This document shows, piece after piece, positions 1-5,004 of a stretch of 5,051 nt of DNA. The position numbers and the translations under genes are program-made. The DNA is taken from assembly GCA_934646865.1 (NCBI GenBank), contig CAKUEU010000095.1:1-5051 (forward strand), given 5' to 3'. The stretch's first letter is position 1, and each line of letters begins with the position of its first letter. The DNA comes from an uncultured Collinsella sp. (lineage in GTDB: Bacteria; Actinomycetota; Coriobacteriia; Coriobacteriales; Coriobacteriaceae). The notes beneath the pieces were generated by a model. The model did not search any database. It was not told where the DNA came from and was given only the letters and a program-made list of their open reading frames with translations.

Positions 1-1226
1 GGCGAGGCGGGCATCAGGATCGTGTCCACCTTGGCATACGCGGCGTCGTAGTCCTGCGTGATGAGCGTGCGGGCCTTTTGCGCGGCGTAGTAGTACTTGT
101 CGTACACGCCCGAGCTCAGCAGGTAGGCGCCGAGCATCTGGCGGCGCTTGGCCTCGGCGCCAAAGCCGTGGGCGCGCGAGAGCGAGCTCTGGTCGGACAG
201 GTTGGCGCAGCCCTCCTCCTGGTAGCCGTAGCGAATACCGTCGAAGCGAGCAAGGTTGGAGAACGCCTCGGCCGGGCCGATGACGTAGTAGGCGGCGATG
301 GCGGCGTCCAGATGCGGCAGGTCGACCTCGACCAGCTCGGCACCCTGATTCTGCAGCTCCTGGGCGGCGCGCTGAACAGCGGCCTTGACCTCGGGCGTCA
401 GACCCTCGGCCTCCATAAACGCGGGGATGATGCCCACGCGCTTGCCCTCGATGCTGTCGTTGAGGTGCTCGGTAAAGTCGACGGCGCAGTCCTGGCTGGT
501 GCAGTCGTACGGATCGTGACCCGCGCCGGTGAGCGCGTTCATGGCCAGCGCGACGTCCTCGACCGTGCGGCCGAAGGGGCCAACCTGGTCGAGCGAAGAA
601 CCAAAGGCCACCACGCCGTAGCGGCTCACGGCGCCATACGTGGGCTTAAGGCCCACCACGCCGCAGAGCGCCGCCGGCTGGCGGATGGAGCCGCCGGTGT
701 CCGAGCCCAGCGAGAGCGCGACCTCGCCCGCGGCGACGGCGGCAGCGGAGCCGCCCGAGGAGCCGCCGGGCACGCGCTCGGTATCCCAGGGGTTGTTGGT
801 GCGGTGAAAGGCCGAGCTCTCGGTAGAGCTACCAAAGGCGAACTCGTCCATGTTGGCCTTGCCCATGGGCAGGCAGCCGGCGTCGAGCATGCGCTGGACG
901 CAAGTGGCGGTGTAGACGCTCTGGTAGCCCTCGAGCATGTGGGAAGCGCAGGTGGTGCGCGTGCCCACGAGGTTCATGTTGTCCTTGATGGCCAGCGGCA
1001 CGCCCGCGAGCGGGGGCAGCGGCTTTCCGGCGGCACGGTCGGCATCCACGCGCGCGGCGGCCTCGAGCGCGAGCTCGGGCGACACCTGCAGGAATGCCTG
1101 GACCCCGCCCTCGCGCGCCTCGATGGCGGTAAGGGAGGCCTGGGCCACCTCGGTAGCGGTAAAGTCGCCGGCGGCAACGCCCGCGGCGATCTGGGCGGCG
1201 GTAAGGGAATCGAAGCTCTGCGCCAT
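1..1226 (-). CDS. gatA: GatA, amidase subunit of Asp-tRNA(Asn)/Glu-tRNA(Gln) amidotransferase (3' end cut by window edge)
   Basis: GatA hydrolyses glutamine and delivers ammonia to GatB, which amidates misacylated Glu-tRNA(Gln) or Asp-tRNA(Asn) in the cytoplasm. I translated the minus strand from the ATG at 1226-1224; it begins MAQSFDSLTAAQIAAG and stays open to the left edge, giving 408 codons. The family is usually about 480-495 residues, so roughly the last 80 are outside the window. The amidase-signature catalytic triad is intact: Lys81 in AIKDN, the cis-Ser Ser156 in PGGSSGGSAAAVAAG, and the nucleophile Ser180 in GSDTGGSIRQPA. Later conserved stretches include GVVGLKPTYGAVSRYG and SLDQVGPFGRTVEDVA. 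The start overlaps the gatC stop by one base (TAATG), and a purine-rich GAGGGGGAGAG at 1234-1244 serves as ribosome binding site. gatB would be expected further left but is not visible. Identification is very secure. Confidence 0.97.
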   Translation of the reverse strand, partial: MAQSFDSLTAAQIAAGVAAGDFTATEVAQASLTAIEAREGGVQAFLQVSPELALEAAARVDADRAAGKPLPPLAGVPLAIKDNMNLVGTRTTCASHMLEGYQSVYTATCVQRMLDAGCLPMGKANMDEFAFGSSTESSAFHRTNNPWDTERVPGGSSGGSAAAVAAGEVALSLGSDTGGSIRQPAALCGVVGLKPTYGAVSRYGVVAFGSSLDQVGPFGRTVEDVALAMNALTGAGHDPYDCTSQDCAVDFTEHLNDSIEGKRVGIIPAFMEAEGLTPEVKAAVQRAAQELQNQGAELVEVDLPHLDAAIAAYYVIGPAEAFSNLARFDGIRYGYQEEGCANLSDQSSLSRAHGFGAEAKRRQMLGAYLLSSGVYDKYYYAAQKARTLITQDYDAAYAKVDTILMPAS

Positions 1227-1537
1227 TACTCGCTCTCCCCCTCTCCCAAAATGGACGGCACGCGGAAGTAGCGGTCGCGCGCGCTGCCGGCGTTTTCAAG
1301 CGCAACGTCGAGCGGCAGGTCGCGCTCGGGCTCGCGCAGGTCGTCGCCCATCACGTTGGACAGGCTTCCGATGGGATGGAACGTGGGCCCCACGTCGGGC
1401 AAGTCATATTGCAAGACGGGCTCGAGCATCTGGACGGCGTCGTTCATGTAGGACGTCATCTGAGTGAGCTCGTCATCGGTCAGTGCGATCTTTGCGTACT
1501 CGGCGATGCCGCGCACGTCTTTCTCGCTGAGTGCCAT
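1226..1537 (-). CDS. gatC: GatC, small subunit of the GatCAB tRNA-dependent amidotransferase
   Basis: GatC wraps around the GatA-GatB interface and stabilises the heterotrimer. The protein is 103 residues, a normal GatC length. It begins MALSEKDVRGIAEYAKIAL (the family's N-terminal helix), has the mid-protein SLSNVMGDDLRE that corresponds to the usual N-x-(L/M)-R-x-D segment, and ends with the typical YFRVPSIL motif followed by an acidic tail. The usual Arg of that mid segment appears replaced by Gly, a minor deviation. I chose the ATG at 1537-1535 because a good ribosome binding site (GGAAGGGAG) lies about five bases upstream. An in-frame ATG six codons further up would place this site inside the gene and add a non-conserved MRKGAP. 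The stop overlaps the gatA start by one base, so the two are co-transcribed and translationally coupled. Confidence 0.95.
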   Translation of the reverse strand: MALSEKDVRGIAEYAKIALTDDELTQMTSYMNDAVQMLEPVLQYDLPDVGPTFHPIGSLSNVMGDDLREPERDLPLDVALENAGSARDRYFRVPSILGEGESE

Positions 1538-1572
1538 AGGCGCTCCCTTCCGCATAACAGTTAAACCGCTCT

Positions 1573-1578
1573 AGTATA
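1573..1578 (-). promoter_or_regulatory. Candidate -10 element for the gatCA operon
   Basis: On the minus strand this reads TATACT, five of six matches to TATAAT, with TG directly before it. It lies about 36 bases upstream of the gatC start codon, leaving a short leader of roughly 30 bases. No convincing -35 hexamer is present 16-18 bases upstream, so the call rests on the -10 and its position. Confidence 0.45.
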
Positions 1579-1639
1579 CAGGGCAACGCCGGCTTGGAGC
1601 AGGCGCTTTACCCAAATGCAGCGAAAACGTAACGAGGAC

Positions 1640-1691
1640 GGCGGGTCGGCAGGGCGCGGTTCGACGGACCTGCGGCGAAAACCGTCCCGCC
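1640..1691. repeat. Imperfect GC-rich inverted repeat
   Basis: GGCGGG (1640-1645) pairs with CCCGCC (1686-1691), and inside this GCAGG (1649-1653) pairs with CCTGC (1669-1673). The resulting structure is an interrupted stem of roughly 50 bases. It adjoins the longer palindrome at 1700-1764 and shares with it the string AAAACCGTC (1678-1686 and 1699-1707), so the two may be parts of one composite extragenic repeat. No open reading frame with coding character covers it. Confidence 0.45.
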
Positions 1692-1699
1692 TGCAACCA

Positions 1700-1764
1700 A
1701 AACCGTCTCAACATTCGACGTTTTTCGGCAAAATCGCGATTTTCATCGAATGTTGGGACGGTTT
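1700..1764. repeat. Long inverted repeat with nested palindrome (REP/MITE-like)
   Basis: The left arm 1700-1718 (AAACCGTCTCAACATTCGA) and right arm 1746-1764 (TCGAATGTTGGGACGGTTT) are complementary over 19 positions with one exception (1708/1756), which would be a U-G wobble in plus-strand RNA and an A-C mismatch in minus-strand RNA. CC and GG outside the arms could extend the stem past one bulged A. The 27-base centre contains a perfect 14-base palindrome, AAAATCGCGATTTT (1730-1743). There is no T-tract on either side, so it is not a standard intrinsic terminator. It sits between the sortase gene end and the gatC promoter, as a dispersed extragenic palindrome or small non-autonomous element would. 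Copy number elsewhere in the genome is unknown. Confidence 0.75.
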
Positions 1765-1774
1765 GGAAGCCCCG

Positions 1775-1809
1775 ACCACCACAAAGGTGCCTGTCCCCAT
1801 TGTGGTGGT
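1775..1809. repeat. Perfect 10-bp hairpin with a GGGGACAGGCACC loop (REP-like)
   Basis: ACCACCACAA (1775-1784) and TTGTGGTGGT (1800-1809) are exact reverse complements around a 15-base loop. On the minus strand the loop reads TGGGGACAGGCACCT. The hairpin begins 12 bases past the sortase stop codon, so the sortase mRNA would end in or near it and it may protect that 3' end. The following minus-strand bases are CGGGGC, with no T-tract, so classic intrinsic termination is unlikely. The GGGGACAGGCACC string resembles extragenic repeats I recall from several phyla, some linked to REP-associated tyrosine transposases. That link is from memory and not shown by this sequence. Confidence 0.7.
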
Positions 1810-1821
1810 TCCGAACAATGG

Positions 1822-2757
1822 CTATGCCGAGGCCTTGGCCTTGCGGCGTTTACGGACCGCGTGGACCACGATGTCCAGCAGCAACAGCACAATGGCAATA
1901 ACCACGATGAGCACGGCGAACTCGCGCTTGCCCCAGTGGCGGCCGGTCAGCGACTTTTGCTTGTCGACGTCCTTCTTGTTGTACTTGGTGCGCACGCAAT
2001 GCACCAGCAGGCGATGGTCGTTCACGCCATAGGGCGTGCAGGTGACGAGCGTCACCTTGTCGGCGCCGGGCTCAATGGTCAGCGACTCCATCTCCTCGGG
2101 CAGCACGACCTCGGAGTCCACCATCTTGTAGGCGAGCGTCTTGTTCATGGTGTGCAGCAGCACCAGATCGCCGGGCTCCAGCGAGTGAATGTCGTCGAAC
2201 ATGCTCAGGTTGCGCATGCCCGAGTGCGCGGTGAGCACGCAATGCGTCGAGGTGCCGCCCACCGGCAGGCTCGTGCCCTCTAGGTGGCCGACGCCCGCCA
2301 TAAGGACTTCCTCGCTCGTGCCGTGGTAAATGGGCATGCTCACGTCGATGGAGGGGATCTCAACCCAGCTCATCATGGGGTCGCGGTCAAAGATGAGCTG
2401 CTGAGCGTAGGGTTCGATCTGCTCGGCGGGAAGCTCGGTGGCCTCGCCCGCCAGCTGCTCGTTAAAGGAGCGAGCCTGCAGCAGGATGTGCTCGCGCTCC
2501 TCTTCCGAAAGCGCGTCCACGGTGCTGGACACGGTGCTGATCTGGTTGAACACGCCCGAGGCCTCGAGCCGGTCCAAGATCCACGGCCAGGTCATGAGAC
2601 CCACGCCGATTAGGATGATGACGATGGTGATGAGACGGTCGGCCCAGCGCGGCAGCCGCTTGCGACGACGCTTACCACCCTTAGGCTTGGGTTGTGGGCT
2701 TGAGCCGCCGCCGGCCGCGGCGTTATCGCTCTTCATATGTTTGGCGCCCTGCACCAT
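1822..2757 (-). CDS. srtC: Class C sortase (pilin-polymerising type)
   Basis: Class C sortases are membrane transpeptidases that cleave LPXTG-type signals and link pilin subunits by isopeptide bonds. The 311-residue protein has a basic N-terminal cytoplasmic stretch (about 26-38, KGGKRRRKR), a membrane helix at about 41-61, an extracytoplasmic catalytic domain, a second membrane helix at about 281-300, and a basic tail (RKRRKAKA). This two-anchor plan is typical of class C. The catalytic residues are His178 (TAHSG), Cys240 in TLVTCTPYGVNDHRL, and Arg249; TCTPYG-x-N-x-HRL is a class C hallmark. The lid that normally carries an Asp-Pro-aromatic motif appears here as Glu-Pro-Tyr (115-117). The start at 2757 is supported by AGGAG nine bases upstream; the alternative Met8 has no clear site. 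No pilin or LPXTG protein gene is in the window, so its substrate is unknown. A housekeeping role cannot be excluded. Confidence 0.92.
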   Translation of the reverse strand: MVQGAKHMKSDNAAAGGGSSPQPKPKGGKRRRKRLPRWADRLITIVIILIGVGLMTWPWILDRLEASGVFNQISTVSSTVDALSEEEREHILLQARSFNEQLAGEATELPAEQIEPYAQQLIFDRDPMMSWVEIPSIDVSMPIYHGTSEEVLMAGVGHLEGTSLPVGGTSTHCVLTAHSGMRNLSMFDDIHSLEPGDLVLLHTMNKTLAYKMVDSEVVLPEEMESLTIEPGADKVTLVTCTPYGVNDHRLLVHCVRTKYNKKDVDKQKSLTGRHWGKREFAVLIVVIAIVLLLLDIVVHAVRKRRKAKASA

Positions 2758-2766
2758 CGCCGGTCA

Positions 2767-2771
2767 CTCCT
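2767..2771 (-). promoter_or_regulatory. Ribosome binding site of the sortase gene
   Basis: AGGAG on the minus strand (within AGAGGAGTG) is nine bases before the ATG at 2757. It favours this start over the in-frame ATG seven codons downstream. Confidence 0.6.
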
Positions 2772-2792
2772 CTACAGCTCAAGTTGTCTAAA

Positions 2793-2820
2793 CAAATAAT
2801 AGCCGATTAGCAAGTCCCAA
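2793..2820 (-). promoter_or_regulatory. Weak candidate promoter for the sortase gene
   Basis: The 119-base gap between the nucleotidyltransferase stop and the sortase start is AT-richer near its sortase side and contains minus-strand TTGGGA, then about 16 bases, then TATTTG, with TATTAT three bases earlier as an alternative -10. None of these is a strong match. The gap has no recognisable terminator hairpin with a T-tract, so read-through from the upstream two-gene unit is equally possible. Confidence 0.25.
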
Positions 2821-2876
2821 GTGCCACCACTCGGACAATGGAGTCGGCTGCGACACCCGCGCAACGTAACCCCCGC

Positions 2877-3650
2877 TCAACCAATCAGTCCATATGTTGC
2901 TTTCATCGTCTCGAGCAGCTGTATCATCGTCACTCCCGCAACCCCGATCTGCTTCAGATTGATGTCATTTGCCTCACAGTCTTTAACAAACGCAAGCATA
3001 TCGTCCTTCAGCTCTTCGACTAGGTTAACGCCCGCCGACTCGCCAAGCAGCTGAGCAAGCCTCAGCGCATCGCGTTTATGCTTTTTGACCTTCCTCGAGT
3101 CAACGTTCTCCCCAGCTTCCCTTCTAGCTTTTAGGTCGAGATACGCCTTCGCTTTGAACGGGACGATGAATTCCGTATCCAGGACCGAAACACCGTCTAC
3201 GGTCCGAATTCCCTGAAGAAACAAGCTGTAGTAGGCATCGTCCAACAAAATAGCCGAAAGACTGCTTATGTTTTCATCAACGTGAATTGGCGTCACATCA
3301 ACTCCCTCACGACCCTTTAGAAAGTCGGGGCACTTCGCGAAGAGCTCGATCATATGGGGATAACCCGGCCTCTTTGGTTCCGTAAACCGATAAAAACACG
3401 AGGCTTCGCTTTCACCCCAGCCGCAGCGGTAGCCGCCATCACGCACCAAGGTCCATATGGCTTCGGCCGTCTGAGGCAACCGGTCATCGGCGACAATGAC
3501 CACATCAAAATCGTGGGTCGCCCTAAACGAAAGTCCCGCCTCCGCGAGCAAAATGTCGCATGCTGTGCCGCCGATAAGGGCATACGACCCTTCAGCTTCC
3601 TGCATATGCTGCCGAAATTCTTGGAGACCTTCTACAGCGCTTCCTGCCAT
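2877..3650 (-). CDS. AbiEii/DUF1814-type nucleotidyltransferase, likely toxin of a type IV-like toxin-antitoxin pair
   Basis: This 257-residue protein has the layout of the AbiEii toxin family, a branch of the polymerase-beta-like nucleotidyltransferases. Characterised members include streptococcal AbiEii, which binds GTP and arrests growth, and mycobacterial MenT toxins, which add nucleotides to tRNA acceptor ends. Visible motifs are the GG-T-A nucleotide-binding turn (LIGGTACDILL, 25-35), the metal-binding Asp pair at 47 and 49 in RATHDFDVVI, a conserved Lys region VPFKAKAYLDLKAR (163-176), and the KKHKRDALRL segment (189-198) matching the family's late K-x-x-D motif. All expected catalytic positions look intact. 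The ATG at 3650 is preceded by AAAGGA six bases upstream and overlaps the upstream gene by 19 bases, the usual antitoxin-then-toxin order. Base composition is lower in G+C than gatA. Target and activity cannot be read from the sequence; a nucleotidyltransferase with another role is possible. Confidence 0.85.
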   Translation of the reverse strand: MAGSAVEGLQEFRQHMQEAEGSYALIGGTACDILLAEAGLSFRATHDFDVVIVADDRLPQTAEAIWTLVRDGGYRCGWGESEASCFYRFTEPKRPGYPHMIELFAKCPDFLKGREGVDVTPIHVDENISSLSAILLDDAYYSLFLQGIRTVDGVSVLDTEFIVPFKAKAYLDLKARREAGENVDSRKVKKHKRDALRLAQLLGESAGVNLVEELKDDMLAFVKDCEANDINLKQIGVAGVTMIQLLETMKATYGLIG

Positions 3651-4600
3651 GGATATTCCTTTCCAAACATGCGATTGACTTCGAGCTGAATTCGTTCATC
3701 GTCGATTGCCGCCAAAGATAGCGCAAGTGAAATGTCGTCGATACGGGAGGAGTCGGCAAACACGGGCGCATAGCGCCACACTTGGATCATCGCCGTTTCG
3801 TTATCCGGCAGTTCCCCATCTGCGACTTCAAGGTCACGCAGTTCACGCCATGCACTTCTTAAGACGGCCTTTTGCTCCATGCTCGGCGCAGCGAGCATCG
3901 AACGCGCAGCGAGCGCCGTCTCCCCAGCGTCAGCGAGGCAGTCGATCTGCGGCGTCTTCCTAGCAAAAAAGACCTTCGAGACAGGCGAAGAGAGCTCTGC
4001 CATGTGCTCACTGAGCAGAAGATCCACGGCCACGGGATACACAATGACACGCCGTTCGCGCCGCTCGCGCCTTGCGAGCCCCCTGTCTACAAGCTCGGTT
4101 ATGGCCTCACTCGCGCGGCTTGCCGAAATCCCAAGCGCACGACAAAGGTCATCGGAATGATATGACTCCTGGCCTGCTCCCCAGATTGCGGCAGCCTGCG
4201 CGTTGGGTGACATCTTGGTCGCGCGATTATGAAACCGGGCACCGCCTCTCTCCGTATAGGCAGCGCCCATAAATGAAAGAAAAGCCTGTCTACCGGGGCA
4301 AACAAAGGGAATCCCTTGCGCGACCAATGCCTTGCGCTGGCGCGCATCGGCATCAGGGTACGAAATGACAACAGGAGCCTCCGAACGCAAGGTTAGCTGG
4401 CTATAGACCCTTTTGGCCTCGGGAAGCCCGACGTCAGTAGGCAAACTTGCAAGCAAAAAAGAAAAACCATTTGCGTCAACGGCGCGGACCTCAATCGACC
4501 GCAGATGCAGCGGCAAGTGTGCGGATCCAGGCCAAGTTTTAGCCTTGGCGGAGAGGCCCAGTGCTTCTTGTAAGTAGGTAAGCGCTTCGTTCATTTCCAT
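3632..4600 (-). CDS. Winged-helix protein paired with the AbiEii-like enzyme, probable AbiEi-like antitoxin/autoregulator
   Basis: In AbiE systems the first gene encodes a DNA-binding antitoxin that represses its own promoter; position and coupling suggest that role here. The 322-residue protein has three visible parts. Residues 1-125 are a mixed alpha/beta region including PVVISYPDADARQRKALV and GIPFVCPGRQAFLSFMG. Residues 131-190 form a winged helix-turn-helix (SDDLCRALGISASRASEAI as helix-turn-helix, then a basic wing RRERRERRVIVYPV). Residues 195-322 are mostly helical, with a W-x-Y-x-P segment (275-279) and a late DDISLALSL...DERIQLEVNRMF segment. Classical AbiEi proteins place the winged helix at the N terminus, so this is a divergent architecture and the antitoxin role is inference. 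The ATG at 4600 has only a weak purine-rich site (GAAAAAG); the ATG two codons later is an alternative. The stop lies 16-18 bases inside the toxin gene. Confidence 0.75.
   Translation of the reverse strand: MEMNEALTYLQEALGLSAKAKTWPGSAHLPLHLRSIEVRAVDANGFSFLLASLPTDVGLPEAKRVYSQLTLRSEAPVVISYPDADARQRKALVAQGIPFVCPGRQAFLSFMGAAYTERGGARFHNRATKMSPNAQAAAIWGAGQESYHSDDLCRALGISASRASEAITELVDRGLARRERRERRVIVYPVAVDLLLSEHMAELSSPVSKVFFARKTPQIDCLADAGETALAARSMLAAPSMEQKAVLRSAWRELRDLEVADGELPDNETAMIQVWRYAPVFADSSRIDDISLALSLAAIDDERIQLEVNRMFGKEYPWQEAL
3657..3662 (-). promoter_or_regulatory. Internal ribosome binding site for the nucleotidyltransferase gene
   Basis: AAAGGA on the minus strand lies six bases before the ATG at 3650 and within the last codons of the upstream gene. 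Ribosomes finishing the upstream gene pass over it, which favours coupled translation of the pair. Confidence 0.6.
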
Positions 4601-4629
4601 CTTTTTCGCTTAGTTCCAGTTGATATTGG

Positions 4630-4643
4630 AATTATACATAATT
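4630..4643. promoter_or_regulatory. AT-rich inverted repeat over the -10 box, candidate operator
   Basis: AATTAT (4630-4635) and ATAATT (4638-4643) are perfect inverted copies around a two-base AC spacer. The -10 box of the promoter lies entirely within the repeat, so a bound dimer would block RNA polymerase. The downstream gene encodes a winged-helix protein, and AbiEi antitoxins are known to repress their own promoter by binding inverted repeats. Assignment as its operator is inference; AT-rich symmetry around a -10 box can also arise by chance. Confidence 0.4.
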
Positions 4644-4660
4644 TTCGGAAATGATGTGAT
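4631..4660 (-). promoter_or_regulatory. Promoter of the AbiE-like two-gene unit
   Basis: The minus strand has a perfect TATAAT (4636-4631), preceded 18 bases upstream by ATCACA (4660-4655), which matches four of six bases of TTGACA. It lies 30 bases before the start codon of the winged-helix gene and just downstream of a minus-strand terminator, so the unit looks independently transcribed. Confidence 0.65.
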
Positions 4661-4700
4661 TTCTATCAGGTATGGGCCCGTATTTGAGTTTTCAAAAAGT

Positions 4701-4724
4701 CCCGAATCGGCGAAGCGATTCGGG
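4701..4724 (-). terminator. Rho-independent terminator (minus strand)
   Basis: CCCGAATCG (4701-4709) and CGATTCGGG (4716-4724) form a perfect 9-bp stem with a six-base loop (CTTCGC on the minus strand). On the minus strand the stem is followed by ACTTTTTG, a T-tract in the right place. On the plus strand there is no T-tract. It would end a minus-strand transcript from the right and insulate the AbiE-like promoter. Confidence 0.75.
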
Positions 4725-4725
4725 A

Positions 4726-4836
4726 TACAATAGCTACAGGAAACGACGCATCCCGCGTAAATGAACGTGAGCGCGGGCGGCCTAGTTTTCAGCTTTAGTT
4801 AAATGCCCGGGATCCGACCCCCGGGCATTCTTATTT
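4726..4836 (+). ncRNA. Possible short structured RNA, family not recognised
   Basis: On the plus strand a TACAAT box (4726-4731, five of six matches to the -10 consensus) is followed by about 100 bases containing a GC stem (CCCGCG 4752-4757 with CGCGGG 4772-4777). They end at a strong hairpin (4802-4829) and a T-rich tail. A promoter-like box, internal stem and terminator together would suit a small RNA or a leader with an attenuator. The -35 region is poor. A tiny frame starting at 4761 (MNVSAGGL, eight codons) lies within it, without a clear ribosome binding site. I cannot match it to a known RNA class. Confidence 0.25.
4802..4829 (+). terminator. Strong GC-rich hairpin, probable terminator
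   Basis: AATGCCCGGG (4802-4811) and CCCGGGCATT (4820-4829) form a perfect 10-bp stem with an eight-base loop. The plus-strand tail CTTATTTG is T-rich. The minus-strand tail is TAACTAAAG, less suitable, though a minus-strand frame stops two bases before the hairpin on that strand. The plus-strand call is preferred, but it could serve either direction. Confidence 0.5.
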
Positions 4837-4980
4837 GCGCTTGTTGCGGCGCAAATGCCTTCTACCGTCCGCACCGCGCGTGCGCCTACGGACCTTAAAC
4901 CGAATCTCATACGAGTCAAGAAACGCGATGACGGATGAGTCCGCACCGGACGGTGGAGGCTGCCTGTGTTGTCCAATCAA
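4831..4980 (-). CDS. Possible small basic protein, unrecognised, weakly supported
   Basis: A minus-strand frame ends with TAA at 4833-4831, immediately before the hairpin at 4829-4802, a natural gene-end position. From a TTG at 4980-4978 it encodes 49 residues: a short polar start, a plausible amphipathic segment (SSVIAFLDSYEIRFKV), and a strongly basic tail (RRRTRGADGRRHLRRNKRK). AAGGG (4990-4986) lies five bases before this TTG, but both sit inside the 11-bp hairpin at 4980-5004, which would hide the start. The frame stays open to the right window edge, so it could instead be the end of a longer gene. I recognise no family. Against it are the rare start codon, the terminator-like hairpin at its start, and modest codon bias. 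Confidence 0.25.
   Translation of the reverse strand: MIGQHRQPPPSGADSSVIAFLDSYEIRFKVRRRTRGADGRRHLRRNKRK
4833..4856. repeat. Perfect 8-bp inverted repeat
   Basis: ATTTGCGC (4833-4840) and GCGCAAAT (4849-4856) surround an eight-base loop, directly after the hairpin at 4802-4829. It has no T-tract. It may be a second stem of the same structured region, or a by-product of the basic C-terminal codons of the small frame on the minus strand. Confidence 0.45.
4860..4979. other. Stretch without a secure gene
   Basis: Apart from the weak minus-strand frame, this stretch contains ACCGTCCG (4863-4870) complementary to CGGACGGT (4947-4954), which could close an RNA stem around about 76 bases, and the direct repeat GTCCGCACCG (4866 and 4938). 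No tRNA, rRNA or convincing promoter is visible. A plus-strand ATG at 4928 opens a frame to the right edge, but it has no ribosome binding site and runs through the next hairpin. Confidence 0.4.
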
Positions 4981-5004
4981 AACCACCCTTAAAAAGGGTG
5001 GTTT
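4980..5004 (-). terminator. Strong 11-bp hairpin, probably a bidirectional terminator
   Basis: AAACCACCCTT (4980-4990) and AAGGGTGGTTT (4994-5004) form a perfect 11-bp stem with a three-base loop. On the minus strand the right arm merges into GGTTTTGATT, a usable T-tract, which suggests the end of a minus-strand gene lying right of the window. The plus-strand tail, TTTGCTCTT, is a weaker but possible T-tract, so the hairpin may serve both directions. Confidence 0.65.

Noticed and set aside
78..1271. Long plus-strand open frame of 397 codons
   Set aside because: It lies opposite gatA/gatC in high-GC DNA. The minus strand has a full match to the GatA motifs, while this frame has repetitive Ala/Gly/Val/His composition typical of an antisense shadow.
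1538..1555. Upstream ATG giving gatC an extra MRKGAP
   Set aside because: It would put the good GGAAGGGAG ribosome binding site inside the gene and leave the upstream ATG without one; GatC homologues start near the MALSEKD position.
1580..1821. CRISPR array
   Set aside because: The repeats are inverted and imperfect, not regularly spaced direct repeats, and no cas gene is nearby.
1750..2791. Several plus-strand frames opposite the sortase gene
   Set aside because: They have no family features and are explained as shadows of the sortase on the minus strand.
2877..4600. Type III toxin-antitoxin or restriction system
   Set aside because: There are no tandem RNA antitoxin repeats and no methyltransferase or endonuclease motifs; the enzyme motifs fit a nucleotidyltransferase.
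4926..4954. Hammerhead-ribozyme-like string CGGATGAGTCCGCACCGGAC
   Set aside because: The core should read CTGATGA and be followed after stem II by GAAA. Here it is CGGATGA followed by GGTGG, so the catalytic core is missing.
4863..4954. tRNA or SRP RNA gene in the right-hand gap
   Set aside because: No acceptor stem with T-loop (GGTTCRANNCC) or SRP apical loop sequence could be found on either strand.
4782..4976. Minus-strand frame of 64 codons from a TTG at 4976
   Set aside because: No ribosome binding site, it runs through two strong hairpins, and its composition is not protein-like; the neighbouring frame ending at 4831 is a better, though still weak, candidate.
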